A stretch of 55,980 nt of DNA from JABJMC01 sp964459205 (GCA_964459205.1 CAYWKJ010000004.1:1-55980); one strand, 5' to 3'; positions 47,001 to 54,748 are shown, counted from the first letter of the stretch. Numbers and translations are program-made. The notes: generated by a model from the letters alone, not told the origin.

Positions 47001-48527
47001 GAAATGATCGCCAGATGGGAAGAGGGTGATGCTTTGGATATTGCCAAAGACATTTTTGTCCAGCCTTATGCCCAAGATGCAATCACCGCTTTGATTGAAG
47101 TTCGGGATGAAAAACTTGATCCAGCGGCTAGGTATGCCCTAGAAAAAGCAGAAGAACTTCAAAACCCAGATCCAATTTGGTACTTCTTTGAAGAAGTTCT
47201 AGAACCAACTGAGTATTGGGCTATGCCAAAACTTGAATACTTGGCTGACCTTTATTTCAGCGAGTATGAGCATCAGGTTGGAGACGATGATCGCGAAGTG
47301 CTTGATGAGTTCTTTGGGAAGTTTATAGGTTTCCATTATGACCTTTCCGGAGGCTTTGATGATGTAATTGATCTAGAAGAGAATGAGTTAGATCACTTTA
47401 TTGGTTTAGTAGGCGAAGATGTTTTGAATGATGTAATTGAGCAAGTTGTGGCTCATGTTAGCGCCGAGGTTATCAAGGCTCTAGTTGGATATGATCAAGA
47501 CATGGGAATCGGACTAGACCATCTTATGACCCTTAGTGCCCACGCTGGTGATGCTGATAAGCTAGCCCAGCATGCCGCTAATGTTCAAGTTATGGCCGAA
47601 ACTCTAGGTGATCTTCAGGCCGCCGGTGGTAGCAATACTGCTTTAGACGGTGTGGTTAAAGAAGCCTTAGATTACGCCAGTGTCCTTTATGGTCCTGATG
47701 CTAATGATCTTCGAAATCTTTTAGCGGCAATAGACCCAACTAATGTTAGTGATGAGGAGGTTACCGCTATTGAAGATAAACTAGCCGAAGCGATTGTTTC
47801 TTCTCCAGAAGCTAAGTATGAAGATGATCTCTTAGCCTTTACCGATACATGGGAAAATCAATGGTACTACACCCATGTTGCTGGAGCGAAAAACAATGAT
47901 TGGGTTGGTGGTTATGGAGATGGGACTTTTGGTCCTGGTAACTCAGTGACTCAGGCGGAAATCCTTAAGATGGTTTTTGAATCACTTGAATACGGTCCTG
48001 CCTCTGGAACACCAAGTTTAAGTGCTGCTCATGGTCACTGGGCTGAAGGTTATTACAAACAAGCTGAGAATCTAGGATTAGATCTTAGTGGATTTGACTC
48101 GCCAAATGATCCAGCCATGCGTATTGATATTGCTAGTCTAATTGTTCAGCTATTAGATTTGCCTGCAGGTGATAGCCCTTCTTTCACTGACGTTGATAGC
48201 AGTGATATGTGGGTAGTTGGGGCAATTAATTCTGCCGAAATCATGACTGGTGATGATGGGGTTAACAGGTTTAGACCTTATGATGGTATTAATCGTGCGG
48301 AGGCGGCTACTGTTATTGGTAGAGCTTACGATACTATGTTAGGTAATGCTGCGGCTGAACTTGATCTAACTGAGTACATGGATGATGTTGATCAGTTTGA
48401 AGCGGTTGATCTTGATGTATTTACTTCTGATGATTGGGCTGAAGATAATATGCTCCAGAAGCTTGGAGCTAGCCTGCTTAATATCATGGACTTTCTCAAG
48501 CCTTCTGTTCTTATGATCGGAATGTAA
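44100..48527 (+). CDS. Giant S-layer-type surface protein (TSP3 repeats, CARDB, Kazal, SLH)
   Basis: At least 1475 aa, counting a 100-N gap of unknown true length. Signal peptide ~1-33 (LGIMAMFVATFFGAPALG). Calcium-binding thrombospondin-3 repeats ~85-325 (DTDKDGLIDLEDKCP type). Two CARDB-like beta domains, ~375-480 and ~497-600, each with WTYSVSTLADQ. A Kazal-like segment near 655-695 (VCGNDGITYESEEAAIEAG then GECG). A long acidic helical stalk ~700-1250. Three SLH repeats at ~1255-1440 (GGYGDGTFGPGNSVTQAE). It should be anchored on the wall by SLH and stretch outward. It is followed by a strong terminator. The protein is very acidic. Confidence 0.95.
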   Translation: MDKLSHYLGIRAVRLGIMAMFVATFFGAPALGYMTNNETLQKLDLIEITADVFGVDGASTIDLGGVSGTSGVTGDDNTVTLPDEPDSDQDGVEDSRDECPHDHGDTYNGCPDTDGDGLTDNIDECKDVPAQTADGCPEDEVDSDKDGLSDDEDKCPNDYGTTTSGCPDTDKDGLIDLEDKCPKEYALTADGCPEDEVADSDGDGLNDDEDKCPDDYGTTDSGCPDTDKDGLIDLEDKCPKEYALTADGCPEDEXXXXXXXXXXXXXXXXXXXXXXXXXXXXXXXXXXTDSGCPDTDKDGLIDLEDECPKEYALTTNGCPEDDTYDYYDAKQTGHYYGDVGCFPFYDAAGNYYEGYFDYWGDEVRCDDEEEDHEELPDLAVGNLEISDTGKVIVEVKNYGEAEVPTTSFGIYIYIDEDASDGRTWTYSVSTLADQDCIEPGGVCTLTPQYVDVDASHVISVDIDPYYAVEESDENNNQDTLWYYSENEEDEEEEEEVYLPDLVSDAWMDDDGEFTVKVTNEGKGNVDTDSWHVYITVDDKTWTYSVSTLADQGCLDAGNTCHISPAYLSTDEEHKVYVQVDPNNVIEEYDEDNNDFEGIIIPSAYGDNDDHGSADECEGWWSDYGCTDFGEWNWLNGEYCAVYNEDWSDMECEDVNDSTYSGDSVCGNDGITYESEEAAIEAGTNMSYWGECGIADRRELYEMQRSLDNDRVDFDDVISRSEHTLEGLDKYIELFEKYYDEASEHNFDELSELKTVVSERTSVFESYKSEVEAVQDEAESYTDGYQDFIDEAQARYDLVETGDRGSQYFWSWWQKHDFYWKLRETIERKIDPYDDRGIYDLIGREPIKIAYEAAQQGVLSDLDWTPFEEVEDGVAEVEAAWEDIENQLDALQAAVVEIIEDTDDLSWEEIDDIRWDLDEQMQWIYLDMDYYWMTKDMFWDSEPWQHIDSMWKSINWARESEFAISELKEMIARWEEGDALDIAKDIFVQPYAQDAITALIEVRDEKLDPAARYALEKAEELQNPDPIWYFFEEVLEPTEYWAMPKLEYLADLYFSEYEHQVGDDDREVLDEFFGKFIGFHYDLSGGFDDVIDLEENELDHFIGLVGEDVLNDVIEQVVAHVSAEVIKALVGYDQDMGIGLDHLMTLSAHAGDADKLAQHAANVQVMAETLGDLQAAGGSNTALDGVVKEALDYASVLYGPDANDLRNLLAAIDPTNVSDEEVTAIEDKLAEAIVSSPEAKYEDDLLAFTDTWENQWYYTHVAGAKNNDWVGGYGDGTFGPGNSVTQAEILKMVFESLEYGPASGTPSLSAAHGHWAEGYYKQAENLGLDLSGFDSPNDPAMRIDIASLIVQLLDLPAGDSPSFTDVDSSDMWVVGAINSAEIMTGDDGVNRFRPYDGINRAEAATVIGRAYDTMLGNAAAELDLTEYMDDVDQFEAVDLDVFTSDDWAEDNMLQKLGASLLNIMDFLKPSVLMIGM
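44523..44959 (+). repeat. 171-bp tandem repeats of TSP3 modules, ending in a scaffold gap
   Basis: Units begin at 44523 and 44694, a period of 171 bp (57 aa, two TSP3 modules). The second unit runs into the N run at 44860-44959; sequence after the gap resumes in the same unit type. The true copy number is unknown. Confidence 0.9.
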
Positions 48528-48545
48528 GTAACTAACTAACAAAAT

Positions 48546-48578
48546 ATGGGGTCCCTTTAAAAGGGGGCCCCATTTTTT
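48546..48578 (+). terminator. Rho-independent terminator
   Basis: ATGGGG-T-CCC-TTT, short loop, then AAGGGGG-CCCCAT followed by six T. Stem of about 13 bp with two G-T pairs. It closes the giant surface-protein transcript. Confidence 0.9.
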
Positions 48579-48596
48579 AGAACTAAGCACTTTCTC

Positions 48597-48624
48597 TTGC
48601 AATTTAGTAGGAATTCCGTATGCT
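48597..48624 (+). promoter_or_regulatory. Promoter candidate for rpmF-nusB-rnc
   Basis: TTGCAA at 48597-48602, 16-bp spacer, TATGCT at 48619-48624, just after the terminator and about 30 nt before rpmF. Confidence 0.5.
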
Positions 48625-48652
48625 GCGTAGGCGATACTAATCTTATAAGGAC

Positions 48653-48892
48653 ATGCCTAAACATCCGGTACCTAAGCAAAAGCAATCAAAAACGCGGTCC
48701 AAAAAGCGTTACCATACGTTTGAAGGAATCGTGCGCAAAAAGCTTACTGACAAAATCCAACTGGTTGAGTGTAAAAGTTGTGGCGAAAAACGTCGCGTTC
48801 ACCATGCCTGTGCAAACTGTGGCATGTATCGTGGACGTCAAGTACTCAACGTAGATAAAAAGATGAAGAAGATCACTAAGATGCAAGCTTAA
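48653..48892 (+). CDS. rpmF: 50S ribosomal protein L32
   Basis: 79 aa. Starts MPKHPVPKQKQSKTRSKKR as L32 does; a zinc ribbon is complete with CKSCGEK and CANCGMYRG. Slightly longer than usual because of a Lys-rich tail. One of the few genes with a weak Shine-Dalgarno (AAGGA just upstream). Followed by nusB and rnc. Confidence 0.95.
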   Translation: MPKHPVPKQKQSKTRSKKRYHTFEGIVRKKLTDKIQLVECKSCGEKRRVHHACANCGMYRGRQVLNVDKKMKKITKMQA

Positions 48893-48923
48893 TTCCCCCC
48901 CGCTCTTTTAAACCCTCTTTTAA

Positions 48924-49340
48924 ATGGCTGTAAGTCGCCATATGTCTCGAATTGCGGTTATCCAAACCTTATTCGCTTATGAAGCGCGTAAAGAGGATCC
49001 TGAGGCTCTTTTGATCTATATTTTAGAAGAATTTTACCCAAATGTTACCGAAACTGACTTTGCCCTTAATAATTTGAAGGGAATTTTAGAAAAATATGAT
49101 GAAATCAAGAAAATCATCAAAAAAACCGCTCCAGAATGGCCATTTGACAAGATTGCTCCAATTGATAGAGTTATTCTGGAACAGGGAGTTTACGAGATTA
49201 TTGCTTCTCCAGATGTCCCTCCGGTGGTGGCCATTAATGAGGCCATTGAAATCGCTAAAGAATTTGGTAACGAAAATGCTCCCAAATTCATAAATGGCGT
49301 CTTAAGTACTGTTATGAAAGCTCATAAACCTAAAAAATAA
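48924..49340 (+). CDS. nusB: Transcription antitermination factor NusB
   Basis: 138 aa all-helical protein of rRNA antitermination. N-terminal SRIAVIQTLFAYE, then APEWPFDKIAPIDRVILEQGVYEI and VAINEAIEIAKEFGNENAPKFINGVL, the classic NusB C-terminal motif. Its stop overlaps the rnc start (TAATG), which indicates coupling. Confidence 0.96.
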   Translation: MAVSRHMSRIAVIQTLFAYEARKEDPEALLIYILEEFYPNVTETDFALNNLKGILEKYDEIKKIIKKTAPEWPFDKIAPIDRVILEQGVYEIIASPDVPPVVAINEAIEIAKEFGNENAPKFINGVLSTVMKAHKPKK

Positions 49341-50035
49341 TGAGTAAAGATCGTTTCCACACTTTAGAAGAAAAAATCGGCATCACATTTAAGGATCGCC
49401 AGACTTTAGAGACAGTTTTTGTGCATAAATCTTACATTAATGAAATTTCCGAAAAAGGAGTTGAACACAACGAGCGACTTGAATTCCTCGGCGACGCGGT
49501 TTTAGAACTGGTGGTGACCGAGTTTTTGTACAAAAACTACCCTAATAGCGAGGGGGATCTTACTAACTGGCGTTCTGCTCTTGTGAAAGGAGCCCATTTA
49601 GCCACGGTTGCTAAGGAATTAGACTTAGGAAAGTATTTAGTTTTGAGCCACGGCGAAGAAAAATCGGGTGGCCGGGAGAAGAATTACATTTTGGCTAACA
49701 CCTTTGAGGCCCTACTCGGGGCAGTCTACTTGGAACACGGCTATGATGTTTCGCACCAATTTGTTGATAAATTTTTGCTTATTTATCTCGAGGAAATCCT
49801 TGAAAAAGGCCTGCATATTGATGCTAAGTCACAGTTTCAAGAAATGGCTCAAGAAAAAGAGGACACCACACCAACTTACAAGGTAATCGATGAACATGGC
49901 CCGGACCACAACAAAGAGTTTGTAATGGCGGCTTATATTGGCGAACGTCGTATTGCCGAGGGAAAAGGGAGTAGCAAGCAAAACGCCGAGCAGAATGCCG
50001 CCGAAAATGCTCTTGAAAAGCTTGGATGGAGCTAG
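49340..50035 (+). CDS. rnc: Ribonuclease III
   Basis: 231 aa double-strand RNA endonuclease for rRNA processing. Nuclease domain: signature HNERLEFLGDAVLELV near residue 42 and second acidic motif ILANTFEALLGAVYLEHG, where the Asp common in E. coli and others is Asn while the essential Glu remains. Double-stranded RNA-binding domain ~158-230 ends GKGSSKQNAEQNAAENALEKL. Start overlaps the nusB stop by 1 bp; its last 4 bp overlap the convergent 50032 gene. Confidence 0.97.
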   Translation: MSKDRFHTLEEKIGITFKDRQTLETVFVHKSYINEISEKGVEHNERLEFLGDAVLELVVTEFLYKNYPNSEGDLTNWRSALVKGAHLATVAKELDLGKYLVLSHGEEKSGGREKNYILANTFEALLGAVYLEHGYDVSHQFVDKFLLIYLEEILEKGLHIDAKSQFQEMAQEKEDTTPTYKVIDEHGPDHNKEFVMAAYIGERRIAEGKGSSKQNAEQNAAENALEKLGWS

Positions 50036-51096
50036 ACGGATAAGTCTTCTAAAGATCTAGTTAACTCTTGTAAACGAGCTGCAAACTCTTGTTTGGCTTG
50101 GGTGATCTTAGAATCTACATCTCCATCAAACTCTAGATCTAATAGGCATTGATGCAGGTCATCTCTTTGATATGGGCCCCATATGGTGCCTGGCGCACAA
50201 ATACCCGTGCTTCCCAGAATTTCGCCTACTAATTCAGCTCTGGCCATTACTGCTTCTTGGGTGGCTAATTTTCTAATATATCCTTGCCCATGCTGAGGAT
50301 GATCATTATGCGGATATACTTTATTCAATCCAAAGAAAGCTAAGCTAAAATCCAGCAAAACACGCTTTGCCAGGGCTGTTTCTTCTGGTGCAGAGGCAGG
50401 TGATTTTAAGGTGCCTAAAGCTGCCTCTAAATGAAAAGGCAGGACTCCAGTACCCGCATTGCTTCGCTTGCCCACGATATTCCCTAGCGCTGCTAGTAAG
50501 CGGGCTTGTAAATTGCTAATAGAAATAACATTAGGCTTTTCATGAGGCTCTTGGGTTAGCTCTTTAACAAAAGCTCTTATTTCTGGTGTTACCTCGTGAC
50601 GTCGGCACAAAGCTCCTGCTAATGATGTATAGGAACTTCCTTTCGCTGCTTTAGAGCCTATGGTGCCATTCAAAAAGTGGGCCGAACTCAACATTGCAAT
50701 TGCCTCAAATCTGGGATTAGTAGGCTCAAATGGCTGCAATTTATCAACCAAAAGAAGCTCTCCAGAGGCATGGGTATAGCCACCTCTGCCCGGGAAAATA
50801 CCCAAAGCATGTAACTGATCTACTGCCTTCACAGAGTGCGGTAGTTTTCCTTTTCTCCAGGAAGTAAATCTCCGTTGGATGCGTTGAAAATCAGCATGAG
50901 GAGGTTGTTCATGAATTCCTAAGGCATCTGCCGTCGCGCGACAGCCCAGGCCCTGTTCTATACAGTCCGCCACTTCTTGGTAGCAATCCCAAATTTCTGG
51001 TGTTTCTAGGCCTGCGGCAATATCAGCCGGCTTTCTAAAAGTCGCTGCAATATCGTCTGGGGTGACTGCAAATGTTCCTAAGGTTTCAGGGGGCAT
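50032..51096 (-). CDS. Hypothetical protein, 354 aa
   Basis: Family not recognised. Residues ~35-95 (CRATADALGIHEQPPHADFQ then RFTSWRKGKLPHSVKAVDQL) look like a helix-turn-helix-like segment. The rest is helical with short hydrophobic stretches and no signal peptide. A distant likeness to LAGLIDADG proteins was considered but no DADG-like motif is present. Own consensus-like promoter at 51120-51147. First of five orphan minus-strand genes. Confidence 0.75.
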   Translation of the reverse strand: MPPETLGTFAVTPDDIAATFRKPADIAAGLETPEIWDCYQEVADCIEQGLGCRATADALGIHEQPPHADFQRIQRRFTSWRKGKLPHSVKAVDQLHALGIFPGRGGYTHASGELLLVDKLQPFEPTNPRFEAIAMLSSAHFLNGTIGSKAAKGSSYTSLAGALCRRHEVTPEIRAFVKELTQEPHEKPNVISISNLQARLLAALGNIVGKRSNAGTGVLPFHLEAALGTLKSPASAPEETALAKRVLLDFSLAFFGLNKVYPHNDHPQHGQGYIRKLATQEAVMARAELVGEILGSTGICAPGTIWGPYQRDDLHQCLLDLEFDGDVDSKITQAKQEFAARLQELTRSLEDLSV

Positions 51097-51119
51097 GTGA
51101 AAGTTTAATTTTGGCGCAA

Positions 51120-51147
51120 ATTATAATAAATTTTGCCAAAAAGTCAA
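51120..51147 (-). promoter_or_regulatory. Sigma70 promoter for the 50032 gene
   Basis: On the minus strand: TTGACT (51142-51147), 16-bp spacer, perfect TATAAT (51120-51125). ATG about 24 nt downstream. Confidence 0.75.
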
Positions 51148-51158
51148 CCCCTGAAGGC

Positions 51159-51563
51159 CTAAGTCCTCTTTTTTTCTTCTTTCCCATTCAAATAAACCCG
51201 CATTTCAGGTTGAACTTGCACTCGAACTGGGCCATCTTCGGTATCCATATTAGTTTCCCAAGCCTTAGGGGGTAATTTTTTCACCAAATGATACATTTCC
51301 GCCACTAAATTAGCGGCTTCTTCCTCTTTTTCCACCTTCATTTCAATTAGTTTTTGATAATCAGAGTCTTTGTTGAGTTCTGCTTTCCAATTGTCCTCAA
51401 ATTCACGAATTTGTCCGCGCATTTCTTTGACAGTCTTTTTCATGGTTTCGTACTGCTCATCATCAATTTTTTCCTCACGTTTGAGATCTTTTTTAACTTC
51501 TTTGAGGCCTTCACGAACTTTACGTAATTCCTGAAGAATCAGAATAATTTTGTCTTCCTGCAT
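51159..51563 (-). CDS. Hypothetical coiled-coil protein
   Basis: 134 aa, charged helices over residues ~1-85 (long Lys/Glu/Arg heptad-like pattern), then a short, probably beta, C-terminal part (VRVQVQPEMRVYLNG) and a Lys tail. No signal peptide and no known domain. No clear promoter directly upstream; it may be read from the 51639 unit. Confidence 0.75.
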   Translation of the reverse strand: MQEDKIILILQELRKVREGLKEVKKDLKREEKIDDEQYETMKKTVKEMRGQIREFEDNWKAELNKDSDYQKLIEMKVEKEEEAANLVAEMYHLVKKLPPKAWETNMDTEDGPVRVQVQPEMRVYLNGKEEKKRT

Positions 51564-51638
51564 TTGCTAAGGAGGGTTAAGAAATTTGTCCGCCACAGAT
51601 TAGCGGTTCACGCGGAATGAGGCAAGGCTTAGAATGAT

Positions 51639-52244
51639 TTAGACAAGATCAATCCTCCCCGCCGGGCCTCCGCCAATGTACTCGTCTAGGTCCTCAACGT
51701 CTAGCTCTTCAACTAAGTCAGATAATAATAAAAGAGGTTCATTCCGGTCTGCTTGTGCGACAGTGGCTGGTGGTGGGGCTCCCAATTGGATTCTTGGTGA
51801 ATCAGATATCACCGCATCAGAGTTTGTTGCTTGTAAACGGGCGATAGCAGTAGATAAAATTTGAACAGCACTTGGACAGTTCCAGTAAGAGCTTATTGCT
51901 TGTCTCATCATTTGTTCAAAAGAAGAAAGAACATCTTGTCTTTGTGGAGGCTGTAATACTTCTATAAGAGCATCACTTAGACTTGCATAGCAGCCTGCTA
52001 AAAGACTCAAAAAAACCTCCTCTGTGCAGGTGCTTAAATCTAATTCTTGATTTGTTGCGTCTAGTAAAACGGTATCCAAAGTTTCGGCATCGTCAGGACT
52101 TAGAATACCTTGTCGCTTCAAGTCATCAATAAAGCGCCCCAAATGAAGAAGGTAAAGTTCGCCAAGTGCCTCTTGTCTATACACAAATAATTCTGTTAGA
52201 GAATCTAGATTGCTCCCAGGGGGGGGAGGAGACATAGAAACCAT
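51639..52244 (-). CDS. Hypothetical helical protein
   Basis: 201 aa, family not recognised. Opens with a Pro/Ser-rich tip, then a helical domain (~15-145) and an acidic C-terminus (DLVEELDVEDLDEYIGGG). No signal peptide. Strong promoter just upstream. Confidence 0.72.
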   Translation of the reverse strand: MVSMSPPPPGSNLDSLTELFVYRQEALGELYLLHLGRFIDDLKRQGILSPDDAETLDTVLLDATNQELDLSTCTEEVFLSLLAGCYASLSDALIEVLQPPQRQDVLSSFEQMMRQAISSYWNCPSAVQILSTAIARLQATNSDAVISDSPRIQLGAPPPATVAQADRNEPLLLLSDLVEELDVEDLDEYIGGGPAGRIDLV

Positions 52245-52271
52245 ATGATTTGAGTGTTTAATAAGGGTTTA

Positions 52272-52300
52272 TTTATAGATTAAAAAGAAGTTATTGTCAA
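52272..52300 (-). promoter_or_regulatory. Sigma70 promoter for the 51639 gene
   Basis: On the minus strand: perfect TTGACA (52295-52300), 17-bp spacer, TATAAA (52272-52277). Confidence 0.8.
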
Positions 52301-52313
52301 GTTCCTGAAGCCA

Positions 52314-53537
52314 CTAGGCCGCCAAGGCGGCTACCGGTCTAATGGCTTTATTTAACCTCTGCTCCAAGGCGCTTCTAACCTTCTCTATATCTCCGGCTGT
52401 GGTGAGCTGATCAATAACAGCTTTTTTATTCGGTAAATCTACTACAATTTGACGTCCATCAAAGGTTTCCATCACCTCATCTACCTGTTCATCCATTGCC
52501 TCTTGAGACCGGCCAGCCACAATATTGCCAATTTCGCGTATGCTTTCGCCTACTCCTCTAAAATTAAGGGTAAACAAGGATTTAACCGCTGAGCCGACCT
52601 TGCGCATCACATGCTTACGAGTAACCCGGCGAATCATATTCACCGGATTTTTAGAAAGCGCTAAAGTTCCAAAATCAAACTCTTCTGGAATGAAAGTTGC
52701 ATAGCCTTCTTCACTCAAGGCCTGCTGAATTTGGCCTAAATGATAATCAGCCTGATCGTCATCTCCGTCAATCTCAGCTTCACGACTTACCACCCGAACT
52801 TCTCGCCCGTCTGGAGTAGTAATAAGGTCATATCTTACATCTAATTTTACAGCAAATTGTTCGGCAATAGCGTCTCTAACATCAGTTGTCACTTCATCGA
52901 TATCTAATTCCGCCTGAATTTCCTGAACCACACTCTCTGGTAACCATTCATAGGCAATAATATGTCGACGCAAATGGCCTAATTGTTGCCCAGATTCTTC
53001 GTAGCGCTGTTCAATGGCAGCCACTGCTTTAAGTATGGCTTGGTCTCCATTTTCTATAGCACGCCATTTAATCGCCTCTCGTGTTAGATCATCTCCTTCA
53101 TTCGCCTTAAACTTAATATCAATTGTTAGGGGATGAGTTTGGACATCTTCTTTGGTTAAATCTTTGTCTGGAGCCAGGAATAGTCTAATTTGTTGAATAG
53201 ACTGAACAAGCGCTCTAATCTCTGCCCGATCCCCAGAATCTAAAATCGCCTGAACTCGTGTGATCTCACCTTGGACCTCAGCCGGTGGTTGCAAATTTGC
53301 AGATACCACTTCGCCTAAAACCATACGGAGATTTTCCTCGGTAACATCTAAATATTTTTGACTATAAACCACCCCATCAACAGCTCTCCGAATACTTTTA
53401 TGCCCCTTAATTTCTCTTCCCCGGCTCATGCCATTGCGCGCCTTAAGTTGCGCTAAAGCAGTCTGCTCCTCTCCATAAGAAGCTTTTAATCCGCCAGTTT
53501 CTCGATCATTTATTTTGCCGCCAAAGACGTTTGCCAT
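52314..53537 (-). CDS. Hypothetical protein, 407 aa
   Basis: Family not recognised; no signal peptide or membrane span. Residues ~1-60 are basic; ~60-270 helical and acidic with repeated Gln/Glu; ~300-355 a basic patch (MIRRVTRKHVMRKVGSAVK) that could bind nucleic acid or membrane; the end is helical. Single gene with its own extended -10 promoter. Confidence 0.75.
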   Translation of the reverse strand: MANVFGGKINDRETGGLKASYGEEQTALAQLKARNGMSRGREIKGHKSIRRAVDGVVYSQKYLDVTEENLRMVLGEVVSANLQPPAEVQGEITRVQAILDSGDRAEIRALVQSIQQIRLFLAPDKDLTKEDVQTHPLTIDIKFKANEGDDLTREAIKWRAIENGDQAILKAVAAIEQRYEESGQQLGHLRRHIIAYEWLPESVVQEIQAELDIDEVTTDVRDAIAEQFAVKLDVRYDLITTPDGREVRVVSREAEIDGDDDQADYHLGQIQQALSEEGYATFIPEEFDFGTLALSKNPVNMIRRVTRKHVMRKVGSAVKSLFTLNFRGVGESIREIGNIVAGRSQEAMDEQVDEVMETFDGRQIVVDLPNKKAVIDQLTTAGDIEKVRSALEQRLNKAIRPVAALAA

Positions 53538-53567
53538 TTAGAACGCGAATTAACTTATTAGTACTTA

Positions 53568-53596
53568 TTTATATCAGAGGCTATTATATTTATAAA
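53568..53596 (-). promoter_or_regulatory. Promoter candidate for the 52314 gene, extended -10
   Basis: On the minus strand: TTTATA (53591-53596), 17-bp spacer ending TGA, then TATAAA (53568-53573). It overlaps the end of the upstream gene. Confidence 0.55.
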
Positions 53597-54204
53597 GCCG
53601 CAACCCTGCCCACTCTATTCCTAGTATTTTGCCTCAATAAAAGAGTACGCAAACCTCCTTGTATTCTTTCGAACCAAACAGCAAAGCGGTCAGTTTTTTC
53701 TAGAGCATAAAGTCCACATCCACGTTGGTATGGGCCGCGTTCAGGGTCATCTGCGGTATAGTATGTGGGAGGGGTTAATAGGAGTCTTTCAAAATCAAAA
53801 GGGATCAATCCTGGATCTTCAATGGAGACAAGATTACTTCCTTCCTCACCAAAGAAAGAGTGAACTTCAACGGGCCCCAGCGTAAGATTGAGAGACCCAT
53901 GTTCTATAGCGTTATTAAGCGCTTCAGTAGCCCAGTGAGTGCCTGATGAAATGCCCAGAAATTTCTCTCTCTCATCAACAAGTTGCCTGCTCAAATACAA
54001 ATGAAGGCGTTCCCGAGGTAGGACAGCATCCGGATATTTGACTGGCGAAGGGCCAATACTACGGACACGTGCATCAGTTTGTCCTTGCGGAGCAATACCA
54101 AAAGCAAAGTGACGATTTATTGTCCCAATACGGGCTAAGCCAGATTCTAGAGATAAAGTAGGTGTAAATATAGTAAAAAAGGTTAGAGCGCAAAATAACA
54201 ACAC
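53590..54204 (-). CDS. Orphan GHKL (HATPase_c) domain protein, start uncertain
   Basis: 204 aa as drawn. The N-box THWATEALNNAIEHG (Glu, Asn, Asn), G1-like VSIEDPGLIPF and G2-like YQRGCGLYAL mark a histidine-kinase/RsbW-type ATP-binding domain, C-terminal part ~80-190. It lacks a dimerisation or receiver domain, so it could be an RsbW-like anti-sigma or a regulatory ATPase. No ATG or GTG is available early; the drawn start is TTG 54204, which lies inside the promoter's spacer (-35 at 54215-54220, -10 at 54192-54197). The real start may be an ATT or ATA codon further in, or TTG near residue 69. The drawn N-terminus (MLLFCALTFF) would be odd for a cytosolic kinase domain. Confidence 0.6.
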   Translation of the reverse strand: MLLFCALTFFTIFTPTLSLESGLARIGTINRHFAFGIAPQGQTDARVRSIGPSPVKYPDAVLPRERLHLYLSRQLVDEREKFLGISSGTHWATEALNNAIEHGSLNLTLGPVEVHSFFGEEGSNLVSIEDPGLIPFDFERLLLTPPTYYTADDPERGPYQRGCGLYALEKTDRFAVWFERIQGGLRTLLLRQNTRNRVGRVAAL

Positions 54205-54220
54205 TACTAAATATTGTCAA
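54192..54220 (-). promoter_or_regulatory. Sigma70 promoter just downstream of tRNA-Ile2
   Basis: On the minus strand: perfect TTGACA (54215-54220), 17-bp spacer, TATTTT (54192-54197). It begins three bases after the tRNA CCA end and would serve the GHKL gene. Confidence 0.55.
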
Positions 54221-54222
54221 GG

Positions 54223-54298
54223 TGGTGGGCCCGGCTGGATTTGAACCAGCGGCCAAGACGTTATGAGCGTCCTGCTCTGACCCCTGAGCTACGGGCCC
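54223..54298 (-). tRNA. tRNA with CAU anticodon, probably tRNA-Ile2
   Basis: 76 nt with encoded CCA. Acceptor GGGCCCG/CGGGCCC, D-stem GCTC/GAGC, anticodon stem GGACG/CGTCT around CTCATAA (anticodon CAT), T-stem GCTGG/CCAGC, discriminator A. It pairs at 1-72, so it is not the initiator. C4-G69 and C5-G68 and the GCAGG...CTTGG context resemble E. coli ileX, which favours the lysidine-modified Ile tRNA over elongator Met. Confidence 0.93.
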
Positions 54299-54334
54299 AC
54301 GCTAAACACTAGGTAAGATTGTACTTTAATCACT

Positions 54335-54360
54335 AAAAAAGGCCAAGAAAATCTTGGCCT
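54335..54360 (-). terminator. Rho-independent terminator of rpsT
   Basis: Minus strand: GGCCAAGA, three-base loop, TCTTGGCC (54341-54359), followed by six T. Perfect 8-bp stem. Confidence 0.9.
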
Positions 54361-54385
54361 CTCAAAAATCACATCAAATTCCAGT

Positions 54386-54748
54386 TTATTCTGCCTTTTC
54401 CTCTTTAGGTGCCTCAGCTTTTGGCTCTTCTTTTTTAGGAGCAGCTTTCTTAGGAGCCTTCTTTTTAGTTGGAGTAGCAGTGGTTTTACCCATGTTCGCT
54501 ACCATTTTAGCTACACCAGCTTTCTTTCGGTTAGCTGTGTTTTTGTGAAAAAGGTTCTTTTTAGCAGCAGTATCAATAACTTTGTAAGCGCTTTGCATGG
54601 CTTTTTCAGCCTCTGGTGTTTTGCCATCTTTGACAGCAGTAACAACATCTTTAAGAGAATTCTTTAGTTTATCTCGCATACGGTAGTTCCGTTGTTGTTT
54701 CTTGCGAGAAACTTTCATCTGTTTTTTGGCGGATTTAATAATCGGCAT
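54386..54748 (-). CDS. rpsT: 30S ribosomal protein S20
   Basis: 120 aa. MPIIKSAKKQMKVSRKKQQRNYRMRDKLK and LFHKNTANRKKAGVAKMV are the S20 signatures. After residue ~90 it has an unusual Lys/Ala/Pro/Glu tail (APKKAAPKKEEPKAEAPKEE) absent from most S20 proteins. ATG 54748 gives the family N-terminus; an upstream in-frame codon adds seven residues. Promoter and terminator are both clear. Confidence 0.95.
   Translation of the reverse strand: MPIIKSAKKQMKVSRKKQQRNYRMRDKLKNSLKDVVTAVKDGKTPEAEKAMQSAYKVIDTAAKKNLFHKNTANRKKAGVAKMVANMGKTTATPTKKKAPKKAAPKKEEPKAEAPKEEKAE

Noticed and set aside
50032..51096. LAGLIDADG endonuclease
   Set aside because: Only vague helical similarity; no motif copy is visible.
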